Source of the DNA: Pantoea eucrina | GTDB taxonomy: Bacteria; Pseudomonadota; Gammaproteobacteria; Enterobacterales; Enterobacteriaceae | DNA: 64,000 nt | Reading direction: 5' to 3' | NCBI RefSeq assembly: GCF_002095385.1 | Contig: NZ_MIPP01000004.1 | Span: 1 to 64,000, forward strand | Part shown: positions 1-6,899 of the stretch, in pieces | How positions within the stretch are numbered: position 1 is the stretch's first letter | Layout: every line of letters begins with the position of its first letter | Made by a program: the position numbers and the translations under genes | The notes under the pieces: generated by a model | What the model was told of the DNA's origin: nothing | What the model saw: the letters and a program-made list of their open reading frames with translations, nothing else | The model's database searches: none

Positions 1-94
1 CGCAGTGCCGGGATTCAACCCGGGCCGCATTAATGCGGCCCCTACGGCAATATTCGATTCCGTATCCCGCAACGGGATTTAACCCAGGCCGCTA
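1..94. repeat. Intergenic repeat with 20-bp palindrome downstream of deoC
   Basis: Two near-identical 19-bp units lie in the same orientation 64 bp apart: GGGATTCAACCCGGGCCGC at 10-28 and GGGATTTAACCCAGGCCGC at 74-92 (17 of 19 identical). The first unit runs into a perfect 20-bp palindrome at 22-41 (GGGCCGCATT/AATGCGGCCC). The block ends directly at the deoC stop, so it could serve as a 3' stabilising or terminating hairpin. It looks like a dispersed intergenic (REP/BIME-like) element, but its copy number cannot be seen from this window. Confidence 0.6.
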
Positions 95-874
95 TCAGTA
101 ACCCGTTTTGCTGCCGCTGGTTGCGTGGCCCAGCGTGCTGAGCAGGTTTGCCAGCAGGCTGGAGGCACCAAAGCGGAAATGACGGGCGTCGGCCCAGCCC
201 TCACCGAGGGTGTCGTCAGCCAGCTTCAGGTAAAGAGCGGCATCTTCTGCGGTGCGCACGCCGCCGGCTGGTTTAAAACCCACCTGCTGCTGCACGCCTT
301 TATCGCGAATAACCTGCAGCATGATGGCGGCAACTTCCGGCGTGGCGTTCACCGGCACTTTACCGGTTGAGGTTTTAATAAAATCAGCGCCGGCATCAAT
401 CGCAATTTCTGATGCCGTACGGATCAGCGCCTCTTCTTTCAGCTCGCCGGTTTCGATAATCACTTTCAGCAGCACGTCCGCTGCCGCACACGCCTCTTTG
501 CACGCTTTAACCAGCGCAAAGCCGGTATCACGATCGCCAGCCATCAGAGCGCGATAGGGAAATACCACATCCACTTCGTCAGCGCCGTAAGCGATAGCGG
601 CGCGCGTTTCCGCCAGAGCGATCTCAATATCCGCATTACCATGCGGAAAATTGGTCACGGTCGCAATGCGCACCTCAGGCGTACCCTGTTCGCGCAGCGT
701 TTTACGGGCGATCGGGATAAAGCGCGGATAGATGCAGATAGCGGCAGTGTTGCCCGCAGGGGATTTGGCCTGATGACACAGCGCAATGACTTTTTCATCA
801 GTGTCATCGTCATTCAGGGTAGTGAGATCCATCAGTTGCAGCGCGCGCTGCGCAGCAGCATTAAGGTCAGTCAT
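95..874 (-). CDS. deoC: Deoxyribose-phosphate aldolase
   Basis: This class I aldolase cleaves 2-deoxy-D-ribose 5-phosphate into glyceraldehyde 3-phosphate and acetaldehyde in the cytoplasmic breakdown of deoxynucleosides. The 259-residue length matches E. coli DeoC. The Schiff-base lysine lies in the motif [10 protein letters not shown] and the second active-site lysine in [10 protein letters not shown]; the acid [11 protein letters not shown] segment is also present. In E. coli deoC heads the deoCABD operon. Here only 94 bases follow it and they hold a repeat, so whether deoA follows cannot be seen. Two CRP-like sites lie upstream, as at E. coli deoP2. The E. coli neighbours yjjW and yjjI are absent between deoC and yjjV. 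Confidence 0.97.
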   Translation of the reverse strand: MTDLNAAAQRALQLMDLTTLNDDDTDEKVIALCHQAKSPAGNTAAICIYPRFIPIARKTLREQGTPEVRIATVTNFPHGNADIEIALAETRAAIAYGADEVDVVFPYRALMAGDRDTGFALVKACKEACAAADVLLKVIIETGELKEEALIRTASEIAIDAGADFIKTSTGKVPVNATPEVAAIMLQVIRDKGVQQQVGFKPAGGVRTAEDAALYLKLADDTLGEGWADARHFRFGASSLLANLLSTLGHATSGSKTGY

Positions 875-916
875 AACAGGCTCCGGATGTCAGGCCAGCA
901 GCGAGCTGCCGGATAA

Positions 917-932
917 TGTGATTATTTTAACA
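917..932 (-). promoter_or_regulatory. CRP-like site, deoC proximal
   Basis: The sequence TGTGA-N6-TAACA keeps the left CRP half-site perfectly and three of five bases on the right. It lies 43 bp upstream of the deoC start and 34 bp from a second CRP-like site. E. coli deoP2 also has paired CRP sites, with CytR bound between them. Assignment is by pattern and context only. Confidence 0.4.
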
Positions 933-950
933 ATTGTCGGGAACTGCCAT

Positions 951-966
951 TGCGAATCAGATCACA
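951..966 (-). promoter_or_regulatory. CRP-like site, deoC distal
   Basis: The sequence TGCGA-N6-TCACA matches the CRP consensus TGTGA-N6-TCACA at nine of ten defined positions. It lies about 77 bp upstream of deoC. With the weaker site at 917-932 it suggests cAMP-CRP control, possibly with CytR acting in the space between the two. Confidence 0.6.
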
Positions 967-1093
967 TAAAAAGAGATAGCAGCTCGAAATTACATAGAAA
1001 ATCTGCTTAAGATCTCTTTTTGACGTGAATGCATGGCTAAACAGATCGCAACGCAGATGTAATTATTATCACAAAATCGCGCGCTGAATGGTA

Positions 1094-1897
1094 TCACTCT
1101 GATAGATCGCCGGACGGCGATCGGGAAGAAAATGCAAATATACGCAGGCTGTTCTGCCACAGCGCATCGGCAATCACGTCAGCCGGTTCAGGACGCAGCG
1201 TGCACAATACCTCAAACACATTGCGCGCCCGCTCAGGCCGGTTGGGCTCTCCCTGAAAACCCTGCAGCGGCATATCCGGTGCGTCAGTCTCCAGCAGCAG
1301 CGACGCCAGCGGCAGGCTGGCAATGGTATGGCGGGTTTTGCTGGCGCGCTCCCAGGTAATGGTGCCTCCCACGCCGATGGCATAGCCGAGCTGGATAAAG
1401 CGCTCTGCCTGCTGCTGGCTGCCGGCAAAGCCGTGCACGACGCCACACCGCGGCAGATTATAGCGTCGCAGCAGCATCGCCAGCTGATCGTGGGTGCGGC
1501 GGGAGTGCAGGATCACCGGCAGATCAAAACGTTTTGCCAGAATGAACTGCGCGTTCAGCAGTCGCGTCTGCTTGTCGAAATCGGGATCGTTCATATAGAG
1601 ATCCAGTCCGATCTCACCGATCGCTACGCAGTTGCTGTCTGCCTGTGCCAGATACTGCGCGAGCAGATCCAGATGATCGTCCTGATGACGGGCAATATTG
1701 ATCGGATGCAGGCCCAGCGCCGCATAGAGCGCCGTGTGATCTTTTGCCAGCTGCATAACGCGTGCAAAACGACTCGCTTCTGTCGATGGCACAATAATGC
1801 GCTCTACGCCGGCGGCGGCGGCGCGGGCAATGCTTGCGACCGCATCATCAACAAACGGCGGGAAATCAAAATGGCAGTGCGTGTCGATAAATTTCAT
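1094..1897 (-). CDS. yjjV: TatD-family metal-dependent hydrolase YjjV
   Basis: This is a TatD-type TIM-barrel metallohydrolase of the amidohydrolase superfamily. The family includes 3'-5' exonucleases and D-aminoacyl-tRNA deacylases; the physiological substrate of YjjV is uncertain. Signatures are the N-terminal metal ligands FIDTHCHFD, the GEIGLD motif, the ILHSRR histidine, VVHGFAGS and the late LLETDAPDMP aspartate. At 267 residues it is slightly longer than E. coli YjjV, with a short extra C-terminal tail. The start overlaps the end of yjjU by four bases (ATGA), so the pair is very likely co-translated, as in E. coli. Confidence 0.93.
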   Translation of the reverse strand: MKFIDTHCHFDFPPFVDDAVASIARAAAAGVERIIVPSTEASRFARVMQLAKDHTALYAALGLHPINIARHQDDHLDLLAQYLAQADSNCVAIGEIGLDLYMNDPDFDKQTRLLNAQFILAKRFDLPVILHSRRTHDQLAMLLRRYNLPRCGVVHGFAGSQQQAERFIQLGYAIGVGGTITWERASKTRHTIASLPLASLLLETDAPDMPLQGFQGEPNRPERARNVFEVLCTLRPEPADVIADALWQNSLRIFAFSSRSPSGDLSE

Positions 1898-2946
1898 GCC
1901 AGCGATCCTTCATCCCAGGCAGCATCGTTCCCCGCCAGCGGCGGCGTGTGTAACGGCCGCGCGTCCGGCGCGTTTGCAGCGGCGGCGGGCGGTGCAATCG
2001 GCAGCGATCGGCGTGCCGGCTCTGCATCACTCAACCACTGCCCCAGCGTAGCCAGAAAATAGCGTCCGCTGCGCCGGCCAAGATGATAATCGTGGTTTAG
2101 CGCGGCCACGCGGCTGCCGAGCGCCATGCTGGCCAGAGGACGCGGCGGGCAAATCTCCACAATGCGCAGATTACCCGGCGGCTGTTCAATAAACTGCTGG
2201 ATCTCGCGATAGCTCGCTTCATGATGATGCAGGATGTTGATCATCGGCTGCAGCGCACTGTCACCCAGCCAGCGCTCCATCCGCTGGAACCATTGCGGCG
2301 TATAGAACATCTGCGAAGGCGTGGTCCGGATCACCACAATGGTATCCGCGCCGCGTCGCGCGGCTTCACGCACCGGAATGGCGTCGCTGATGCCGCCATC
2401 CAGATAGCTGACGCCATCCATCAGCACGCCGCTGCGATAAAAGCCAGGAATGGCGCTGGACGCTTTGATGATGTCATGCCAGGTCAGCTCATCAGGCCTG
2501 AAATAGCGTGCCTGATAATCGTCACTGCGGCAGGCGCACATATAAAATTCGCTGCCACCGGCAAACAGTTTCTGCGCGCTGCTGAACGCCAGAGGAAATT
2601 CACTGCGGGTAATATCGATTAGCCAGTCGAGATCGATAAGATGTCCACCGCGTACAAAGCGCAGCGGATCGAAAAACTGCTTACTGGTGGTATAGCGGGT
2701 AATAACACGTCGGGCATAGCCCGGCTGAGCGCAGACAAAGGCGGAGAGATTTTGCGCGCCGGCGGAGGTGCCCAGCATCAGATGAAAAGGGTTAAATCCG
2801 GCCCGCTGGAATGCGTCCAGTACGCCTGCGGTGAATATTCCGCGCTGGCCGCCGCCTTCACAGACAAGTGCAATTTTACGGGATTTAAATGGCTGAAGCG
2901 CCAGCGGTTCGAAGGAACCGAGTGAGACCGGAATGCGTATACCCAA
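1894..2946 (-). CDS. yjjU: Patatin-like phospholipase family protein YjjU
   Basis: This is a patatin-like serine hydrolase. The nucleophile elbow is GTSAGA (GxSxG), the oxyanion-hole glycines are in CEGGGQRG, and the catalytic aspartate is in LDGGISDAIP, so the Ser-Asp dyad is complete. The substrate is unknown; patatins usually act on acyl lipids. The start is TTG, chosen because the N-terminus (MGIRIPVSLG) aligns with E. coli YjjU and a GAGGG ribosome binding site lies seven bases upstream. The C-terminal 60 residues are Ala/Pro-rich and poorly conserved. It overlaps yjjV by four bases. Confidence 0.92.
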   Translation of the reverse strand: MGIRIPVSLGSFEPLALQPFKSRKIALVCEGGGQRGIFTAGVLDAFQRAGFNPFHLMLGTSAGAQNLSAFVCAQPGYARRVITRYTTSKQFFDPLRFVRGGHLIDLDWLIDITRSEFPLAFSSAQKLFAGGSEFYMCACRSDDYQARYFRPDELTWHDIIKASSAIPGFYRSGVLMDGVSYLDGGISDAIPVREAARRGADTIVVIRTTPSQMFYTPQWFQRMERWLGDSALQPMINILHHHEASYREIQQFIEQPPGNLRIVEICPPRPLASMALGSRVAALNHDYHLGRRSGRYFLATLGQWLSDAEPARRSLPIAPPAAAANAPDARPLHTPPLAGNDAAWDEGSLA

Positions 2947-3117
2947 TGGCGTACCCTCAGTAGTTGCTGCTCTGAGGGAGGCCAGAGCGGCATCCCGGAG
3001 AACCAGTCATTGTCATTCCCTGACCCACTGCACGGGCAGCTGCGACGGCAGATAATGCCGTCAATGACTGGCCTCCGCTTTACATCACTAGCGGGTTACT
3101 GCAATTGATGTGTCTGG

Positions 3118-3279
3118 TCAGAGTTTTTTGCGCCCGGTAAACAGGCTAACCAGGAACAGAATAATACCGACAATAAAGACAATTTTAGCTGCCCATGCTG
3201 CCGTACCTGCCAGACCGCCGAATCCTAAGGCTGCCGCGATCAGTGCAATGACCAGAAAGATAATACCCCAACGAAACAT
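3118..3279 (-). CDS. ytjA: DUF1328 small membrane protein YtjA
   Basis: This 53-residue protein is almost entirely hydrophobic, with two predicted transmembrane segments (about residues 4-24 and 28-48) and a basic tail ending GRKKL. It matches E. coli YtjA and sits in the same place between yjjU and osmY. The ATG follows a good AGGAGAGG ribosome binding site. Its function is unknown; membership of the envelope or osmotic stress response is suggested only by the adjacent osmY. Confidence 0.9.
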   Translation of the reverse strand: MFRWGIIFLVIALIAAALGFGGLAGTAAWAAKIVFIVGIILFLVSLFTGRKKL

Positions 3280-3375
3280 AAGCCTCTCCTTTACCATAGT
3301 AGAAATCGAACTGCTTATTCTTCACTTCACTGTTTTATTGCGGAACAGCATCAGAGCGATGCCGTTCCGGCTGCG

Positions 3376-3963
3376 TTAAGATTTCACCTTGAGGTCATTC
3401 TTCACGCTTTTCACGCCTTCAATGGCTTTTGCGATCTTCTCAGCACGGTCAGACTGTGCCTGATTCGCAACTTCTCCTGACAGCTGAACCACGCCATCGG
3501 TGGTTTCCACCTTCACATTGCGCGATGGAACAATGTCGTCTGCTAACAGCTTAGCTTTAATTTCGCTGGTTGTGGCGGCATCACCGGCATAACCTTTCAG
3601 CGAGCCTTCTTTATTGTCTCTGACGTGTAGTTTGTCACTGACGGATTTCACTCCTTCAACTTTCTGCACCAGAGCGACAGCCTTTTCAGCCTGATCCTGC
3701 GAGGCAACGAAACCGCTTAATGTCACCACACCCTGCTGCGTTTTGACGGAGATATCCGTGCTTTTAATCGCGTCATCATCAACCAGCGCCGCTTTGGCTT
3801 TGGCCGTGATGCCGCTGTCATCCATAAAACCATCGACTTTTTTCATAGAACTATCGATTTTGGAACCCGTCGAGCTGGTATCAGCAGCAAATGCTGCACC
3901 GCTTAACAGCGCCGTACCGGCCAGTGCAGCAATCAGGGTCTTGGCAATCTTAGTCTTATTCAT
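3376..3963 (-). CDS. osmY: Periplasmic osmotic-stress protein OsmY (two BON domains)
   Basis: OsmY is a periplasmic protein induced by hyperosmotic shock and stationary phase, proposed to act as a chaperone at the inner membrane. The first 27 residues form a Sec signal peptide ending [10 protein letters not shown]. Two BON domains follow, at about 49-120 and 127-195, each with the characteristic [12 protein letters not shown] or [12 protein letters not shown] strand. The length (195) is close to E. coli OsmY (201). The conserved order prfC-osmY-ytjA-yjjU-yjjV supports the call. Sigma-S control is expected from the family; I could not pinpoint a convincing promoter in the upstream gap. Confidence 0.95.
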   Translation of the reverse strand: MNKTKIAKTLIAALAGTALLSGAAFAADTSSTGSKIDSSMKKVDGFMDDSGITAKAKAALVDDDAIKSTDISVKTQQGVVTLSGFVASQDQAEKAVALVQKVEGVKSVSDKLHVRDNKEGSLKGYAGDAATTSEIKAKLLADDIVPSRNVKVETTDGVVQLSGEVANQAQSDRAEKIAKAIEGVKSVKNDLKVKS

Positions 3964-4174
3964 CGATATGATCCTTCTATCAGTTAATTCACCCGCAAGC
4001 GCGAATGCACAACAGCCAACGGCGCCGTTGCCTTGATGGACGTAACCAAACTCGCAGGCCTGTTTTTTCGTACGACAGAATAATCATAGTAGGGATTACA
4101 GCTTTTGCTGGCTTTTGTGGTTGATATCTCGCCAGAAAGTCAGAATGACAGCGTAATTAAGAGGAGTCTGTAAC

Positions 4175-4205
4175 AAAAAAGCAGGACCAGTAATGACTGG
4201 TCCTG
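4175..4205 (-). terminator. Rho-independent terminator of prfC
   Basis: On the minus strand the hairpin AGGACCAGT-CATT-ACTGGTCCT is followed by GC and TTTTTT, just past the prfC stop codon. Confidence 0.9.
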
Positions 4206-4219
4206 ATAGCGAGGCGGGA

Positions 4220-5809
4220 TCAGTGTTCGCGGGTTTTGCGGAAAACCACGTCAGGATAGCGCTCCTGCGTAATATTCAGGTTAACCATCGTAGGCGCGAT
4301 ATAGGTGAGGTTATCTCCCCCATCCAGCGCCAGATTGACCTCATTTTTACGCTGGAAGTCGTCAAACTTCTTCGCGTCGCTGCACTCTACCCAGCGGGCG
4401 GTGGAGACGTTGATCGCTTCATAGATCGCTTCAACGTTGTATTCGCTCTTAAGGCGGGCGACAACCACATCAAACTGCAGCACGCCGACGGCGCCAACAA
4501 TCAGATCGTTGTTATGCACCGGGCGGAATACCTGCACGGCGCCCTCTTCAGAGAGCTGAACCAGACCTTTCAGCAGCTGCTTCTGCTTAAGCGGATCGCG
4601 CAGACGGATGCGGCGGAACAGCTCTGGCGCAAAGTTCGGAATGCCGGTGAACTTCATCGCTTCACCCTGGGTAAAGGTGTCGCCAATCTGAATCGTGCCG
4701 TGGTTATGCAGGCCGATGATATCGCCCGGGAACGCCTCTTCAACGTGCGAACGATCGCCTGCCATAAAGGTCAGCGCATCGGAGATCACCACATCTTTGC
4801 CGGTACGCACCTGACGCAGTTTCATACCCTTTTCATAACGACCCGATACCACACGCATGAACGCCACGCGGTCGCGGTGTTTGGGATCCATATTCGCCTG
4901 AATCTTGAAGACAAAACCGCTGAACTTCTCTTCACGCGCTTCCACAATACGGGTATCGCTTTTACGCGGCATCGGCGCAGGTGCCCAGGAGACCAGGCCA
5001 TCCAGCATATGATCGACACCAAAGTTGCCCAGCGCAGTGCCGAAGAACACCGGCGTCAGCTCGCCGTTGAGAAACAGCGACTGCTCAAATTCGTGTGAGG
5101 CGCCCTGCACCAGCTCCAGCTCATCACGCAGCTGCTGTGCCAGCTCTTCGCCCACCGCCGCGTCGAGATCGGGATTATTCAATCCTTTTACAACGCGCAC
5201 GTCCTGAATAGTATGGCCTTTACCGCTCTGATAGAGATAGGTTTCATCTTTATAAAGGTGGTAAACCCCATTAAACAGCTTGCCGCAGCCGATTGGCCAG
5301 GTAATGGGGGCGCAGGCGATCTTCAGCTCGCTCTCAACCTCATCCAGCAGCTCCATCGGATCGCGGATGTCGCGGTCCAGTTTGTTCATAAAGGTGATGA
5401 TTGGCGTATCGCGCAGGCGGGTTACTTCCATCAGCTTGCGGGTACGATCCTCAACCCCTTTCGCGGCATCAATAACCATCAGACAGCAGTCAACGGCGGT
5501 CAGCGTGCGATAGGTATCTTCCGAGAAGTCTTCATGCCCCGGCGTATCCAGCAGGTTGACCAGGCTTTCACGATAGGGAAACTGCATCACCGAGGTGGTG
5601 ATTGAAATACCACGCTGCTTCTCCATTTCCATCCAGTCTGATTTAGCATGCTGGCTGGAGCCGCGGCCTTTAACAGTACCGGCAGTCTGGATAGCCTGTC
5701 CGAACAGCAGGACTTTTTCGGTGATTGTGGTTTTACCGGCGTCCGGATGCGAGATAATCGCAAAGGTACGGCGGCGCGCCACTTCTTCTAAAAAGGGAGC
5801 ATTAGACAT
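4220..5809 (-). CDS. prfC: Peptide chain release factor 3
   Basis: RF3 is the translational GTPase that recycles RF1/RF2 from the ribosome after peptide release. The G domain shows the P-loop HPDAGKTT, the G3 motif DTPGHEDF and the G4 motif NKLD, followed by domain II and a domain III with the RF3-type [14 protein letters not shown] segment. The reading frame is open further upstream, but the start at 5809 ([10 protein letters not shown]) gives 529 residues, exactly the E. coli length. The extra upstream codons do not resemble any RF3. A terminator follows at 4175-4205. Confidence 0.97.
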   Translation of the reverse strand: MSNAPFLEEVARRRTFAIISHPDAGKTTITEKVLLFGQAIQTAGTVKGRGSSQHAKSDWMEMEKQRGISITTSVMQFPYRESLVNLLDTPGHEDFSEDTYRTLTAVDCCLMVIDAAKGVEDRTRKLMEVTRLRDTPIITFMNKLDRDIRDPMELLDEVESELKIACAPITWPIGCGKLFNGVYHLYKDETYLYQSGKGHTIQDVRVVKGLNNPDLDAAVGEELAQQLRDELELVQGASHEFEQSLFLNGELTPVFFGTALGNFGVDHMLDGLVSWAPAPMPRKSDTRIVEAREEKFSGFVFKIQANMDPKHRDRVAFMRVVSGRYEKGMKLRQVRTGKDVVISDALTFMAGDRSHVEEAFPGDIIGLHNHGTIQIGDTFTQGEAMKFTGIPNFAPELFRRIRLRDPLKQKQLLKGLVQLSEEGAVQVFRPVHNNDLIVGAVGVLQFDVVVARLKSEYNVEAIYEAINVSTARWVECSDAKKFDDFQRKNEVNLALDGGDNLTYIAPTMVNLNITQERYPDVVFRKTREH

Positions 5810-6238
5810 GAGTGCGTTCTTCTTCAGGGCGGCGCGTCTGTAACGCGCGGCAGATAAATCGTTCCGGAACCTGTCCGGTGGGTAACAGTGCCAGTGGCAA
5901 CGCCGTGGCGTCACTGCACAGCAGCGGTTCGCGGCTGCGCTGGCGGTGCTCCGGTTATCCGGTCAGCGTTGAGGCGGCATAGCATACAATATTTCAGCAG
6001 GCGGGGAAATCATGACTGTAGCGCGCAGGTAACCGCTTACGGCTCCGTCCGCATCCGGTTATGGCAGGCGAATGGCACTCAGTTAACAATGAGAATTCGT
6101 CGCATTCAGAATGTTGAATAATTCCATTTGTATTCAATGATATAAATTAAAATATTGTATAAAAAAGCCTTCACATAAAAGCGGATATTGCTGCATAATT
6201 CGCCGTAAATTTTCTGACTGCTTAATAAGGACGCAGCT
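5810..6238. other. 429-bp prfC/ftnA divergent intergenic region
   Basis: No credible ORF was found. The right half is AT-rich and contains a perfect 7-bp inverted repeat (TTGAATA/TATTCAA, 6114-6137) and the ftnA promoter at 6170-6199. A segment at about 6089-6097 (AATGAGAAT) matches the left half of a Fur box, but the right half is poor. The left half (5810-6050) is GC-richer and presumably holds the prfC leader. Confidence 0.5.
6170..6199 (+). promoter_or_regulatory. Predicted sigma-70 promoter of ftnA
   Basis: A -35 box TTCACA (five of six) and a -10 box CATAAT (five of six) are separated by 18 bp and lie about 40 bp upstream of the ftnA ATG. The perfect inverted repeat at 6114-6137, about 33 bp upstream of the -35 box, is a candidate operator. 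Confidence 0.6.
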
Positions 6239-6745
6239 ATGTTAACTGCTGAAATGACCTCTCGCCTGAACGACCAGCTTAATCTGGAGTTCTTCTCTGC
6301 CAACCTCTATCTGCAGATGAGCGCCTGGTGCAGCGATAAAGGATTTGAAGGGGCCGCCTCTTTCCTGAAAATGCATTCGCGTGAAGAGATGGAGCATATG
6401 CAGCGCCTGTTTGATTATGTCAGCGACGCGGGTTCTATGCCGGTACTGGGCAGCATAGCGGCACCGGCTGTGAGCTGGAACTCTCTGAGCGACGTGCTGA
6501 GTGAAGCGCTGAAGCATGAGCAGCTGATCACGCAGAAAATCAATGAACTGGTACACACCGCGCTGACATCGCAGGACTACTCTACTTTTAATTTCCTGCA
6601 GTGGTATGTGGCAGAGCAACATGAAGAAGAGAAATTGTTTAAAACCGTGCTCGATAAACTGGCGCTGGTGGGTAACAAAGGTGAAGGTCTGTTCCTGGTG
6701 GACAAGGACCTGGGCCGCATGAACGTGGAAGGTCACGGTCAATAA
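6239..6745 (+). CDS. ftnA: Non-haem bacterial ferritin
   Basis: FtnA assembles into a 24-subunit shell that oxidises Fe(II) and stores ferric mineral in the cytoplasm. The ferroxidase-centre ligands are visible in LEFFSANLYLQMS (Glu and Tyr), REEMEHM (ExxH) and the QWYVAEQHEEE helix. The length (168) is close to E. coli FtnA (165). The ATG is preceded by ATAAGGA. In E. coli ftnA lies elsewhere on the chromosome, so its position next to prfC is a difference from E. coli. A strong terminator follows at 6774-6800, so it is a single-gene transcript. Confidence 0.95.
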   Translation: MLTAEMTSRLNDQLNLEFFSANLYLQMSAWCSDKGFEGAASFLKMHSREEMEHMQRLFDYVSDAGSMPVLGSIAAPAVSWNSLSDVLSEALKHEQLITQKINELVHTALTSQDYSTFNFLQWYVAEQHEEEKLFKTVLDKLALVGNKGEGLFLVDKDLGRMNVEGHGQ

Positions 6746-6773
6746 TAAAAAAGATGACATACAGCAAGCAGCA

Positions 6774-6800
6774 GCGCCCGGTTTTGCCGGGCGTTTTTTT
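6774..6800 (+). terminator. Rho-independent terminator of ftnA
   Basis: Stem CGCCCGG/CCGGGCG with a short loop, followed by seven T residues, 30 bases past the ftnA stop. Confidence 0.9.
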
Positions 6801-6899
6801 ATGCTGAAAGCGTGCGCTCAGAGGGCGATGAGCCTGCAGACGGCCAGGAGTGCATAAACGCGCGCCCTGCATTGTCACGTCGCCACTCACGGCGCCATC

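Noticed and set aside
1..94. Possible CRISPR array (two similar repeats)
   Set aside because: Only two imperfect 19-bp units, one carrying a 20-bp palindrome; no further units and no cas genes.
1328..2062. 244-codon plus-strand open frame across yjjV and yjjU
   Set aside because: It is antisense to two conserved genes and has no recognisable motif.
4193..5098. 301-codon plus-strand open frame opposite prfC
   Set aside because: It begins in the prfC terminator and is complementary to a conserved GTPase.
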